Below the pieces are notes generated by a model that saw only the letters and a list, made by a program, of their open reading frames with translations, was not told the origin of the DNA and ran no database searches. A stretch of 64,000 bases of DNA from Bradyrhizobium murdochi (GTDB lineage: Bacteria > Pseudomonadota > Alphaproteobacteria > Rhizobiales > Xanthobacteraceae). The stretch lies in contig NZ_AXAU01000013.1 of the NCBI RefSeq assembly GCF_000472965.1, forward strand, positions 1 through 64,000, in the 5' to 3' direction. Positions 33,281 to 42,340 of this stretch are shown here, in pieces. Position numbers and translations under genes: made by a program. Position 1 is the stretch's first letter. Each line of letters begins with the position of its first letter.

Positions 33281-33362
33281 CGTCATTGCGAGGAGCGAAG
33301 CGACGAAGCAATCCATCCTCCTTTGTGGCGCTATGGATTGCTTCGCTTCGCTCGCAATGACG
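33281..33362. repeat. dispersed palindromic repeat, family A, second copy
   Basis: The outer arms CGTCATTGCGAG and CTCGCAATGACG, with inner GCAATCCAT / ATGGATTGC, are the same as at 1233-1320. It lies inside the ABC importer operon, between the binding-protein and permease genes. Confidence 0.85.
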
Positions 33363-33392
33363 GCTTGATCCAGATGTGTCGTTTGGTAGTCG

Positions 33393-34739
33393 TCACCGTC
33401 CCTGCCGCCGGAAATACCGCTTCGCACGCTGCTCCGCCTCCGCGGCGGCGGCCTCCGGCGTCTGGGCACCTGTCGCGACCGCGGCGCACATCTGGATCAG
33501 CACGTAGTCGGCGCTGACCGCACCGGTTGCGGTCGAAATCGGCCCCTTGTAGCCATCGTAGTAGGTGCTCTGCATGGTGTTCTTGAAGATCGAGACCTTG
33601 GGGTCGCTGGACCAGACCGCGGCGTCGGTATAGGCGGCAAGCGGCTGCGACCAGTAGCCGGAGTTGGCGTTGAGCCACGGCTCGTACTGTTCCTTTTCCA
33701 TCATGAATTGCAGGAACGCTTTTGCGGCATTCGGATAGGGGCTGTGCTTGAACAGCATCGCGTTCAGCGTCAGGCCGGCCATCGGCGAGACCTTGGCGAG
33801 GCCCTTCGGCAGCAGTTGATGCTCGCTGTCCTCGGCAATCGCCTTGGTCGCCTGATCGTTCTTCAGCGAGAAGTACAGCGAGACGCCGTTGGCGGTCAGC
33901 GAGATTTCCTGCGAGGAGTAGGCGCGGTTGTTGCTGACGTCGTTCCACGATGACGTGCCGGCGATGAAGGTCGGGTACAGTGCCTTGACCCACTTCAGCG
34001 CTTCGATGGTCTCCTTGCTGTTGATGATGATATTACCCTCTTCATCGAGCAGCGAAGCGTTGTGCGACCACAGCGCCCAGTTGGCAAAACCGTTGCCGTC
34101 GCCCTTGGCGTTGCCCAGCGCGAAGCCGGCCGGCTTGCCGGCCTTGTGCAGCTTCTGGCACAGGTCGAGAATTCCGGCATGGTCCTCAGGAACTTTGTCG
34201 AAGCCGACCGATTGCAGCACCGACTTGCGGTAGATCAGCGGGCCGGCGGTGGCGCCGAACGGCAATCCGATCCATTTGTCGCTCTTGCTGCGCTTGCCGT
34301 ACGTCTGCGCCAGCGGCAGCCAGCCGCCGTAGCGCTTGCCGAGATAATCAGTGACGTCGTTCAGTTCGACCAGCTTGTCGACATAGATGTGCGGCGCATC
34401 GGAGAAGCCGATGATGATATCCGGGCCGGCGCCGGAATTCGAGGTCACCGCAGTCTGCTGGCTGATGTCTTCCCAGCCGACGAAGTCGACCTTGACCTCG
34501 ATGCCGGTGTCCTTGGTGAACTTGGCCGCGTTGGCGCGGAACACGTCCTCGTCGGCTTGCACGAAGCGCACCGGGCGCAGCATGCGCAAGGATGCGCCTT
34601 TTTCGATTGCGAACTTGGGGGGCGGGACGTCGGCGGCTTTGATTGGTGATGTGGTCTGCGCCGATGCGCCGGTCACGGCCAGAGCCGCTGCCGAAGCGCC
34701 CAAAGCCAACGCATCGCGACGGGTGATGTCGTTCCTCAT
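33393..34739 (-). CDS. ABC importer solute-binding protein, Tat-type signal
   Basis: A 448-residue periplasmic binding protein of the family 1 sugar-binding type. The N terminus MRNDITRRDALALGASAAAL has a twin-arginine motif followed by a hydrophobic stretch and cleavage near SAQ, so export by the Tat pathway is likely. The body includes FTKDTGIEVKVDFVGWEDI, WIGLPFGATAGPLIYRKSVL and PMAGLTLNAMLFKHSPYPNAAKAFLQFM, the ligand-pocket and hinge blocks of this family. It is encoded between a 2-hydroxyacid dehydrogenase and two permeases, so its ligand may be a sugar acid or a related compound; that is inference. Confidence 0.87.
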   Translation of the reverse strand: MRNDITRRDALALGASAAALAVTGASAQTTSPIKAADVPPPKFAIEKGASLRMLRPVRFVQADEDVFRANAAKFTKDTGIEVKVDFVGWEDISQQTAVTSNSGAGPDIIIGFSDAPHIYVDKLVELNDVTDYLGKRYGGWLPLAQTYGKRSKSDKWIGLPFGATAGPLIYRKSVLQSVGFDKVPEDHAGILDLCQKLHKAGKPAGFALGNAKGDGNGFANWALWSHNASLLDEEGNIIINSKETIEALKWVKALYPTFIAGTSSWNDVSNNRAYSSQEISLTANGVSLYFSLKNDQATKAIAEDSEHQLLPKGLAKVSPMAGLTLNAMLFKHSPYPNAAKAFLQFMMEKEQYEPWLNANSGYWSQPLAAYTDAAVWSSDPKVSIFKNTMQSTYYDGYKGPISTATGAVSADYVLIQMCAAVATGAQTPEAAAAEAEQRAKRYFRRQGR

Positions 34740-34811
34740 GGTGCTCTCCCTGTATCGGCTCCCGGCGTTGAATCGCCGGTGAACCCTGTCGTTCGAAACG
34801 CTCTCGCCGTG

Positions 34812-35855
34812 TTAGCTGTTGGGCCCTCGATCCATGCTGACGGGTTGCCAGCGGCGGAGCGAGGTGTTTTGCAGCACCGACGGATTGACACAGCTTACCG
34901 GCCACATGCCGGACAAGACCAGTGACAATTCGTAGCCCACGCGGCGCTTGCGCGCCTCGTCAAAACGTGCCGAGGCCGACGCCACATGGGCGGTCAAGGT
35001 GACGTTTTCCATCGAGAGCAGCGGATTGTTGTGCGACGGCGGCTCCTTTTCCAGCACGTCGAGGGCGGCATGGGCAATCCAGCCCTCCTGCAGCGCCTTG
35101 ATCAGCGCTTCCTCGTCCACGGTGGCGCCGCGGCCGGTATTGATGAAGATGGCGGAATTTTTCATCTGGCGGAAATGCTTCTCGGTCAGCATGTGATGCA
35201 CCTCGGGCCGGGCGGGCGCATGCATCGAGACGAAGTCCGACTGCTGCAGCACCTCCGACAGCGTCGCCGGGATCACGCCGTGGTCGTACATCAGCGTTTC
35301 CTGGATGAACGGGTCATAGGCCATCATGCGCAGGCCGAAAGGGGCGGCGCGCTTGGCAACGGCGCGGGCCACCCGGCCGAACGAGATGAAGCCGAGTGTC
35401 TGGCCCATCAGCCGCGGGATCTTCAACAGCGCAGGCCGGCCCTCGGACCAGCGGCCGCTGCGCGCCATATTGTCCTGCTCGACCAGCCGCCGAAAGCCCG
35501 CCAGCAGCAGCATCATGGCGTGGTCGGCGACCTCCTCGATGAAGGTGTCGGGAATGTTGGTGACGGGAATGCCGCGGGCGGTGGCGGCCTTGACGTCGAC
35601 ACTGTCGACACCGACGCTGCCGAGCGTGATCACCTTGCAGTTCTCCAGCGCGTCGATGACGGCTTTGGTAATCGGCATGCCCTTGGCGTAAATCGCGTCC
35701 GCGGTTTTTGCGGCGGCGATGAAGTCCGCCTCGTTGGCCGGCGCCTCAATGATTTCGGCCCCGATCGGATCGAGCGCTTCCATCTCATAGTCATAGCCGC
35801 CGCCGGCGACCGTGAAGCTCGCGCCCTTCGGCGTCACCACCCTGAATTTCGGCAT
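34812..35855 (-). CDS. D-isomer-specific 2-hydroxyacid dehydrogenase
   Basis: A 347-residue NAD-dependent enzyme related to phosphoglycerate and glyoxylate/hydroxypyruvate reductases. The catalytic Arg is in FINTGRGATVDEEAL, the Glu in DVLEKEPPSHNNPLL, and the His in TAHVASASARFD. The cofactor loop reads LGFISFGRVARAVAKRAAPFG, where the usual GxGxxG is GFISFG, so the first glycine context is weakened. It lies 72 bases upstream of the binding-protein gene in the same direction, so it probably acts on the imported compound. An unusual C-terminal extension (SVLQNTSLRRWQPVSMDRGPNS) goes beyond the normal end of the family. Confidence 0.85.
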   Translation of the reverse strand: MPKFRVVTPKGASFTVAGGGYDYEMEALDPIGAEIIEAPANEADFIAAAKTADAIYAKGMPITKAVIDALENCKVITLGSVGVDSVDVKAATARGIPVTNIPDTFIEEVADHAMMLLLAGFRRLVEQDNMARSGRWSEGRPALLKIPRLMGQTLGFISFGRVARAVAKRAAPFGLRMMAYDPFIQETLMYDHGVIPATLSEVLQQSDFVSMHAPARPEVHHMLTEKHFRQMKNSAIFINTGRGATVDEEALIKALQEGWIAHAALDVLEKEPPSHNNPLLSMENVTLTAHVASASARFDEARKRRVGYELSLVLSGMWPVSCVNPSVLQNTSLRRWQPVSMDRGPNS

Positions 35856-36107
35856 TTCCTGCTCCCGATTTTATTTTCGGTGTTGGTTTGAGGCGGCGGG
35901 CGCCGCCACTTTCATCGTTGACGTACTTTCACCTTTTACGCGACTTGACTTGCTTCTGCTACAATCGCCGGTTGCCGCTTGGTCGGCAGCACCGCTTTCT
36001 GCCGGATTTCCGCGGGCCTTCGTAACAAAGCGCTAAAGGGTCTCACGATATTGTGCGCCGAATCAATCGGCCAATCGCGTGCCACGCGCCTATTTCCGGA
36101 GATCCCC

Positions 36108-37793
36108 GTGAAGCTGACCAATCTCAAGATCACCCCCAAACTCGGCATTCTGGTGGGCGTGACCCTGCTTGGCCTCTGCGCCGCCGGTGCGCTCGCGGGC
36201 TATTTGATGCAGCGTGAGATGCTCAATGCGCGGATCGAGCAGACCAAGGCGATCGTCGACATGGCGCGCAACATGGCGCTCGGCCTGCAGAAGCAGGTTG
36301 CCGCCGGCCAGATGACCAAGGAGGCGGCGATTGCCGAATTCAGCAAACGCGGCAATACGCTGACCTTCGACAATGGCAATGGCTACGTATTCGCCTACAC
36401 GATGGATGGCGTCGCTGTGCTGGCCCCGGTTCCCAGCCAGATCGGCCAGAACCGCATGGACATCGACACCGGTGGCCGAAAGCTGGTGCGTGAGCTGCGC
36501 GATGGCATCGCGGCGAACGGCGAAATCATGCTGCGCTATGAATTCCGCAAACCCGGACAAGACGAGTTGATCCGCAAATTCTCCTACGCGGTTCCGATCC
36601 CCGGCTGGAACATGTTCGTCGGCACCGGCGCCTATCTCGACGACCTCGACGCCAAGATGAAGCCGATCGCGGCAGTGCTCGGGTTTGCCATTCTCGGCAT
36701 CGCGCTGGTTGCCGGCAGCATCGCCTGGATGATCGGCCGCAGTATCAGTAAGCCGCTCGGTCAGCTCGGCGCCCGCATGCAGGACCTCGCCGAGGGCCGG
36801 CTCGACGGTGAAATTCCCGGCATCGGCCGCGGCGACGAGATCGGCGCGATGGCCGCGACCGTGCAGATCTTCAAGGACAACGCGGTGCGCATCCGCGGGC
36901 TCGAGCAGAAGGAAGCCGAGGTGCAGGCGCGCGCCGAGGCCGAACGGCGGGCGGCGATGGAAAGCATCGCCAACGACTTCGAACGCAGCGTGACCGGCAT
37001 CGTCCGCTCGGTTTCGACGGCGGCCGCCGGCATGCAGAGCACGGCGCAATCCATGACCACGACCGCCAGCGACGCCAGCGCACGCGCGGCGACCGTCGGC
37101 GCGGCATCGCAGCGTTCGTCCGACAATGTCGGCACGGTGGCATCCGCCGCCGAAGAGCTCTCCAGTTCGGTTACTGAAATTTCCCGGCAGGTGACGCGCT
37201 CCAGCGAGATCGCCGCCAAGGCGGTCAGCGACGCCGAGCGCACCAATGCCACCGTCGGCGCGCTCTCGACCGGCGCCGAGAAGATCGGCGAAGTGGTCAA
37301 GCTGATCCACTCGATCGCTGCCCAAACCAATCTGCTCGCGCTGAATGCCACCATCGAAGCGGCGCGCGCCGGCGATTCCGGGCGCGGCTTTGCGGTGGTG
37401 GCGTCGGAAGTGAAGGCGCTCGCCAACCAGACCGCGAAGGCGACCGAGGAAATCTCCGCGCAGGTCGCGGCCATGCAGGCGTCCACCAGCGAAGCCGTGG
37501 CGTCGATCGGCGGCATCTCTGAGACCATCGCGCAGATGAGCGAGATCACCGTCTCGATCTCGACCGCCGTCGAGCAGCAGGGCGGCGCCACCCGCGAAAT
37601 CGCCCGCAACATCCAGTCGGTGGCGGCCGGATCGAACGAGATCTCGGCCCATATCGGCGGCGTCACCACCGCTGCGGCCGCAACTGGCAAGGCAGCATCC
37701 GAAGTACTGGCGAGCGCCCGTGAGCTCGACACCCAGTCCGGCATGCTGCGCAGCGCAGTGGACGAGTTCTTGGGCAAGGTGCGCGTGGCGTAG
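36108..37793 (+). CDS. methyl-accepting chemotaxis protein with Cache sensor
   Basis: A 561-residue chemoreceptor. Order: membrane helix 1 (LGILVGVTLLGLCAAGALAGY), a single Cache_2-type periplasmic sensor domain (about residues 35-185, with GYVFAYTMDGVAVL and WNMFVGTGAYLDDLD), helix 2, HAMP, and a long cytoplasmic coiled coil with the signalling tip HSIAAQTNLLALNATIEAARAG and GFAVVASEVKALANQTAKAT. Cache_2 domains commonly sense small organic acids. GTG 36108 is chosen because CGGAGA precedes it and helix 1 follows; the ORF starts 43 codons earlier in DNA without coding character. It would report to CheA via CheW elsewhere. Confidence 0.9.
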   Translation: MKLTNLKITPKLGILVGVTLLGLCAAGALAGYLMQREMLNARIEQTKAIVDMARNMALGLQKQVAAGQMTKEAAIAEFSKRGNTLTFDNGNGYVFAYTMDGVAVLAPVPSQIGQNRMDIDTGGRKLVRELRDGIAANGEIMLRYEFRKPGQDELIRKFSYAVPIPGWNMFVGTGAYLDDLDAKMKPIAAVLGFAILGIALVAGSIAWMIGRSISKPLGQLGARMQDLAEGRLDGEIPGIGRGDEIGAMAATVQIFKDNAVRIRGLEQKEAEVQARAEAERRAAMESIANDFERSVTGIVRSVSTAAAGMQSTAQSMTTTASDASARAATVGAASQRSSDNVGTVASAAEELSSSVTEISRQVTRSSEIAAKAVSDAERTNATVGALSTGAEKIGEVVKLIHSIAAQTNLLALNATIEAARAGDSGRGFAVVASEVKALANQTAKATEEISAQVAAMQASTSEAVASIGGISETIAQMSEITVSISTAVEQQGGATREIARNIQSVAAGSNEISAHIGGVTTAAAATGKAASEVLASARELDTQSGMLRSAVDEFLGKVRVA

Positions 37794-37803
37794 CCGATAA
37801 TGT

Positions 37804-37895
37804 GTAGGGTGGGCAAAGGCGCATCGCGCCGTGCCCACCATCTATCAACGAGACATGGCGTGAATGGTGGGCACGCTTCGCTTTGCCCACCCTAC
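37804..37895. repeat. dispersed palindromic repeat, family F, between convergent genes
   Basis: GTAGGGTGGGCAAAG and CTTTGCCCACCCTAC are exact inverted arms at the two ends, with inner GTGCCCACCAT / ATGGTGGGCAC. It nearly fills the gap between the convergent chemoreceptor and Bug-protein genes. Confidence 0.85.
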
Positions 37896-37912
37896 GCACC
37901 TCCGGCGCGGCC

Positions 37913-38890
37913 CTACTGCTTCTCGATCCCCGCGGCCGTGATCAGCTTCTCCCACACCACGAGCTGCTCCTTCACGAAGGCGTCGAACTCTTCCGGCGTG
38001 CCGGAGAATGCTTCCATGCCGCGCTCGGCGAGTTGGCTCTTGATGTCGGGCCGCTCGACCACTTTGCGGATCTCCGCGTTCAGCCTTGTCACGATATCCT
38101 TCGGCAGGTTGGCCGGACCGAAATAGCCCTGCCACGAGGTGATATCAAAACCCTTAACCGTATCGTCCATGGTCGGCAGATCGGGCAGCAGCGCCGAGCG
38201 CTTCTTGGTCGTCACCGCCAGCGCCTTCAGCGCCTTGGCGTTGACGTGCGGCAGGCCGGTCGGCACGTCGATGAACATCATGGAGACGCGGCTGGCGATC
38301 AGGTCGGTCAGCGCCGGCGGCGAGCTCTTGTAGGGAACGTGCAGCAAGTCGATGCCGGCGAGGCGGGCGAAGGTCGCGCCCGCGACGATGGCCGCCGAGC
38401 TGCCGCTGGCATAGGTGTATTTGCCCGGCTCCTTCTTGGCGAGCGCGATCAGTTCGGCCACGGAGTTGGCCGGAACGTCCGGGTTGATCACCAGCATGAA
38501 GGGCAGGTCGCCGGTGCGCGCGATCGGCGTGAAATCCTTGATCGGATCGTAGGTCATGTTCTTCAAAAGATACGGATTGGCCGAATGCGACGTGTTGGTC
38601 GTCACGAACAGCGTGTAGCCGTCGGGCGCCGAGCGCGCGACATAGCTCGCCGCGATCGAGCCGTTGGCGCCCGCCTTGTTCTCGATCACCATGCCGGCGC
38701 CGAGCGCGGTGCCGAGCTCCTTCGAAATGATGCGCGTGGTGGTATCGGTGCCGCTGCCGGCCGCAAACGGCAGCACCAGCGTGATGTTGCGGTTCGGGTA
38801 GGGCGCCTGCGCGGCAGCCGTGGCGATCATCGCCAGCATCAGGGGAGCCGCTGTGGCGACGGGCCGATACCGCTTCAATAACGCGAACAT
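37913..38890 (-). CDS. Bug-family tripartite tricarboxylate transporter binding protein
   Basis: A 325-residue periplasmic solute-binding protein of the Bug/TctC family. The signal peptide (APLMLAMIATAAA) is followed by the usual YPNRNITLVLPFAAGSGTDT. Other family blocks are ENKAGANGSIAASYVARSAPDGYTLF, HVPYKSSPPALTDLIASRVSMMF and KALAVTTKKRSALLPDLPT. Such proteins capture carboxylates or other small acids; cognate TctA/TctB membrane genes are not nearby, which is common because Bug genes far outnumber transporters. The substrate is unknown. Confidence 0.88.
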   Translation of the reverse strand: MFALLKRYRPVATAAPLMLAMIATAAAQAPYPNRNITLVLPFAAGSGTDTTTRIISKELGTALGAGMVIENKAGANGSIAASYVARSAPDGYTLFVTTNTSHSANPYLLKNMTYDPIKDFTPIARTGDLPFMLVINPDVPANSVAELIALAKKEPGKYTYASGSSAAIVAGATFARLAGIDLLHVPYKSSPPALTDLIASRVSMMFIDVPTGLPHVNAKALKALAVTTKKRSALLPDLPTMDDTVKGFDITSWQGYFGPANLPKDIVTRLNAEIRKVVERPDIKSQLAERGMEAFSGTPEEFDAFVKEQLVVWEKLITAAGIEKQ

Positions 38891-39146
38891 ATAGCTGTTT
38901 CCTCGGTTTGTTCTTCTGTTGAAATGGCCGGCAAGCTAGCCTGCCGAGGGACAAAGTGGAAGCCCGGTAAAAACGCTACGCCGCGTGGTTGGTGCGCGCC
39001 CAGGGCGCAGTGCGGCACCACAAGCGCGTTTACGCGCGTCTTCGACGCGCTATGGTGACGCGCTGCTGAACCGGGGCCCATGTGGGTCCCGGCTCTGCGG
39101 AGCAGCGCTGAAGTAGCGCTGCACCGCGTCCGGGACACGTAAGCTC
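38891..39146. repeat. intergenic region with palindromic repeat
   Basis: The part from about 39020 to 39140 holds paired segments such as GGGGCCCATGTGGGTCCC and GAGCAGCGCTGAAGTAGCGCTG, plus GCGCGTTTACGCGCGTC; it reads as another dispersed repeat. The 5' part (38891-38990) would carry the promoter of the Bug gene; no clear -35/-10 pair was recognised. Confidence 0.6.
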
Positions 39147-40082
39147 TCATGCCTTCGCCGAAGCCCGTCTTGAAGCGATCACCACGCCGGCTAGCACCAG
39201 CGCATAGCCCACGAGATGGAATAACCGCAACTGCTCGCCGAGCAGCAGGATGGCCATCGCCGAGCCGAATACCGGCACCAGGTGGAAGAACGGCGCGGCA
39301 CGGTTGGGCCCGATCAGCGCCAGTCCGCGGTTGAAGAACAGGTAGGCCAGCGTCGAGGGAAAGATTACGGCGTAGCCCAGCGTCGCCATCGAGATTATGT
39401 CGAATTTCAGCGTCGCGCCGATCGAGAATTCCCAGATCGAGAACGGCACCAGCATCAGCGCGCCGCAGCAGGTGGTGAATGAAATCAGCGACAGCGCATG
39501 CGTCACCGGGCGGCGCGGGATCAGCGCCGAATACAGTCCGAACGACACCAGCGAGCTCGCAAACATCAGGTCGCCGCGGTTGAAGCTGATGCCGGCGAGC
39601 GCACCGAAATCGCCGCGCAGGATGATGGTCAGGACGCCGGCGAGCGAGATGGTGATGCCGGCAAGCTGCGCAGCCGTCAGGCGGACGCCGAACAGCGCCA
39701 GCGACCACAGCGCGACAAACAACGGCCCTGCCGACTGGATCAATAGCGCATTCAGCGCCTCGGTATATTGCAGGGCCCAGTAGGAGATCGCATTGTTGTA
39801 GGCAAATCCGACCAGCGACAGGAACAGCATCATCGGCAGATGCGCGCGCAGCACCGGCCAGTCCTGCTTCAGATGCGGCCAGGCGAACGGCAGCAGGATC
39901 AGAAAGGTACCGATCCAGCGGACGCAGGACAGCGTCAACGGCGGTACGTGCCCGGCGACATGGCGCGCCAGCACGATGTTGCCGGCCCAGAACAGCGAGG
40001 TCAGGCTCAGCAGCAGGTAAGGCTGGTTGGTCAGCCACCGGACCGGATGGAAGGAAGGCGGCACTGGTGCGGGCTTGGTCAT
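39147..40082 (-). CDS. EamA/DMT-family transporter, copy 1
   Basis: A 311-residue inner-membrane protein with ten predicted helices in two EamA repeats. Blocks include NQPYLLLSLTSLFWAGNIVLAR near the start, FNRGLALIGPNRAAPFFHLVPVFGS and GEQLRLFHLVGYALVLAGVV in the second repeat. EamA members export amino acids, metabolites or drugs; the substrate cannot be predicted. It is a close paralogue of the gene at 54106. The start at 40082 is used because the conserved NQPYLLLS region begins about 19 residues later in both copies; an ATG at 40118 is possible. Confidence 0.85.
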   Translation of the reverse strand: MTKPAPVPPSFHPVRWLTNQPYLLLSLTSLFWAGNIVLARHVAGHVPPLTLSCVRWIGTFLILLPFAWPHLKQDWPVLRAHLPMMLFLSLVGFAYNNAISYWALQYTEALNALLIQSAGPLFVALWSLALFGVRLTAAQLAGITISLAGVLTIILRGDFGALAGISFNRGDLMFASSLVSFGLYSALIPRRPVTHALSLISFTTCCGALMLVPFSIWEFSIGATLKFDIISMATLGYAVIFPSTLAYLFFNRGLALIGPNRAAPFFHLVPVFGSAMAILLLGEQLRLFHLVGYALVLAGVVIASRRASAKA

Positions 40083-40147
40083 GGTCGCGAGGCGAGTAGG
40101 GCGAAAATTCCGCCGCACGACAAGTCCCGCGCGCGCAATGCACCCCC

Positions 40148-40259
40148 GCTGTCATGCCCCGCGAAAGCGGGGTATCCAGTACGCCGAGGCTTCTCGATTG
40201 ACCCTGAACGTCTCTGGAATACTGAATCACCCGCTTTCGCGAAAGCGGGTGACGACAGC
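40148..40259. repeat. dispersed palindromic repeat, family E, second copy
   Basis: It begins GCTGTCATGCCCCGCGAAAG and ends GACGACAGC, containing a hairpin CCCCGC-GAAA-GCGGGG and a perfect 24-base palindrome at 40228-40251 (arms CACCCGCTTTCG). The left arm is shared with 18972. It separates the EamA gene from the catabolic cluster. Confidence 0.8.
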
Positions 40260-40314
40260 CTTATCGCTGAGAGCGCGGTGCCTCAGAGCTTTCCAGCAAC
40301 CCCGGCGCAACCCC

Positions 40315-41325
40315 TCAGATGCGCGGGATACCTGCGTCGTTGATGACCTTCGACCACTTGTCGATCTCCGACGTGATCAGCGCGCGCATTTGCTCCGGCG
40401 TGCTGCCGCGGACCTCGCCGCCGGTTGCCGTCTCCAGCGCCGTCTTCGTTGCGGGGTCGGCCAGCATCGACTGGATCTCCGTGTTCAGCCGCTTCACGAT
40501 ATCGGGCGGCGTGCCCTTCGGAGCTACCAGCCCGGCCCAGGTGCGAACGTCGAAGCCCGCAACGCCGGCTTCCTGCACGGAAGGCACGTTCGGCAGCAAT
40601 TTGGTGCGCGCGGGCGAGGTGACGGCGAGGCCGCGAATGGCGCCGCTTTCGATCTGGCCTGCGAGCAGCACGGTTGTCCCGACGATCACGGGAACATCTC
40701 CGGCGAGCAGGGAAGTGACGGTCAGTGAGTCACCGCGATAGGGGACGTGCACCATCTTGGTGCCGGCGGTGACGTTCAACAGCTCGCCCGCGAGATGATG
40801 CGTGCTGCCGAAACCGACCGAGCCGTAGCTCAGGGCATCGGGCTTGGCTTTCGCCATCGCAATCAGGTCCGCCAGCGTCTTCGCCTGATGGTCGGCGCGA
40901 ACCGCGATTACCAGCGCGTAGTAGACCATCGTCGACAGCATCTCGAAACTATCGGTGGGGCTATAGGCGAGCTGCTTGTACAGCGCGCCCGAGATCGCGT
41001 GTGCGCCGGTGACGAGGCCGATCGTGTAGCCATCCGGCGCCGATTTGGCGACGGCGTCCGCAGCGAGATTGCCGCCGGCGCCCGGCTTGGCTTCCACCAC
41101 CACCGGCTGCCCCAGGCGCTTGGAAAGTCCGTCGGAGACGATGCGCGCCTGGGCGTCGGCGGCGCCGCCCGCCGCAAAGCCGTGCAGCAGCCGGATCGGC
41201 CGATTGGGATACGTCTGCGCGGCGGCGATGGAAGGCGCCAGGCATGTGAGGCTAAGCGCTGCGGCAACGATGCAGCAGCGCAGGGCAAGCAACTGTCCGC
41301 GCAGGACGTTCAACGATCGAGCCAT
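40315..41325 (-). CDS. Bug-family solute-binding protein of the catabolic cluster
   Basis: A 336-residue periplasmic binding protein, the second Bug member in the window. The signal peptide (CCIVAAALSLTCLAPSIAAA) is followed by QTYPNRPIRLLHGFAAGGAADAQ. Other family blocks are PGAGGNLAADAVAKSAPDGYTI, GSTHHLAGELLNVTAGTKMVHVPYRG and SPARTKLLPNVPSVQEAG. It is the last gene of a minus-strand unit after the MDR and VOC genes (gap 54 bases), so it probably binds the substrate, or a product, of that pathway. No membrane component is encoded here. Confidence 0.87.
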   Translation of the reverse strand: MARSLNVLRGQLLALRCCIVAAALSLTCLAPSIAAAQTYPNRPIRLLHGFAAGGAADAQARIVSDGLSKRLGQPVVVEAKPGAGGNLAADAVAKSAPDGYTIGLVTGAHAISGALYKQLAYSPTDSFEMLSTMVYYALVIAVRADHQAKTLADLIAMAKAKPDALSYGSVGFGSTHHLAGELLNVTAGTKMVHVPYRGDSLTVTSLLAGDVPVIVGTTVLLAGQIESGAIRGLAVTSPARTKLLPNVPSVQEAGVAGFDVRTWAGLVAPKGTPPDIVKRLNTEIQSMLADPATKTALETATGGEVRGSTPEQMRALITSEIDKWSKVINDAGIPRI

Positions 41326-41379
41326 TTGTGTTTCACCCCTGGTGTTTTGTTTTTTGAACGTCAGTGGCGGCGTGCGCGA

Positions 41380-42288
41380 TTACTTCACGCCGCGCATTGC
41401 CGGAGAAAATTCGGTGGCTTCCCTGGCTGGGCCGACGCCCCAGACGTCGCGCGGCAACCCGATCCAGGTCTTCGGCCGCTGCGGACGATCGTGGTGCCAG
41501 GGACGCGGCTCGAAATAGCCGAGCTCTTCGTCGAGCATCAGATCCATGCTGTAATAGAGCTCGATCAAGTAACCATCGGGGTTGTAATGGTAGACCGCCA
41601 CGTTGTGGCCGGGTCCATGCCGCACCGGTCCCCAGAGAATCTGAAACTTGTTGCGGCCGAGTAGGTCGCAGGCCTGGTGCATGTGCGAGGCGTCGCGCAG
41701 CTCGAAGGCGAGATGATGCAGGCGGCCGTCGGTGCCGCGGGCAAAGTTCATCGCGTGGTGTTCGGGGCCGCAGCGCATGAAGACGAAATTCTCCTCGATG
41801 CGGTCGGAGACGCGGAAGCCGAGAACGTCGCCGAAGAACTTGGCGGTTCGCTCGGGATCGGGCGTATGGAGCGCGACGTGACCGAGCTTGACGACGGCAA
41901 GGCCACGGATCGGCTCGACGGCCTTGCAGAACTCCCATCTGGAAAACACTTCGATCCGGTGTCCGTCGGAATCGTCGAAGACGAGTGCCTTCGCTATTCC
42001 CGGCGCGGGGTCGCTCCTGACTTCCGATTTGATGCCGAGGCTTGCCAGCGATTTCTGCAGGTCGGCCGGATCGAGGTTGGGCGCAACTTCATAGGCGATG
42101 GAAGTCAATTGCGAGGCCGCACCGCGTTCGAGAACCAGTGTCAGCTCCTCGGACTCGGTGCCGAGCAGGATCCGGCCATCGCTGCGCTGGATGATGCCGA
42201 GCCCGATGATGGACTGGTAGTAGTCGAGCTGCGCCTCGATGTTCGGAGTGGTGAAAGTGACGTGTCGCAGCCGCTTGACCTTGATCAT
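41380..42288 (-). CDS. VOC-family extradiol ring-cleavage dioxygenase-like protein
   Basis: A 302-residue two-domain vicinal-oxygen-chelate protein of the BphC/catechol 2,3-dioxygenase type. The second domain keeps the likely iron ligands: His in VKLGHVALHTPD, His in GRLHHLAFELRD, and Glu in PDGYLIELYYSMD, with the acid-base HNVAVYHY block near it. Ring opening of a catecholic compound is therefore plausible; the exact substrate is unknown. ATG 42288 has AAGAGGT upstream; the ORF start at 42339 would overlap the MDR stop. It lies 52 bases after the MDR gene and precedes the Bug gene, so all three form one unit. Confidence 0.85.
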   Translation of the reverse strand: MIKVKRLRHVTFTTPNIEAQLDYYQSIIGLGIIQRSDGRILLGTESEELTLVLERGAASQLTSIAYEVAPNLDPADLQKSLASLGIKSEVRSDPAPGIAKALVFDDSDGHRIEVFSRWEFCKAVEPIRGLAVVKLGHVALHTPDPERTAKFFGDVLGFRVSDRIEENFVFMRCGPEHHAMNFARGTDGRLHHLAFELRDASHMHQACDLLGRNKFQILWGPVRHGPGHNVAVYHYNPDGYLIELYYSMDLMLDEELGYFEPRPWHHDRPQRPKTWIGLPRDVWGVGPAREATEFSPAMRGVK

Positions 42289-42340
42289 CTCGTGACCTCT
42301 TGAATTCAGGCAGAATGTTTCGGCCGTGCGGGCACCCAAC

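Noticed and set aside
36090..37841. 583-residue minus-strand frame over the chemoreceptor
   Set aside because: Antisense shadow; the plus frame has Cache, HAMP and the chemoreceptor tip.
1233..40259. Palindromic repeats as a CRISPR array
   Set aside because: The copies are dispersed singly with different families and no regular spacers.
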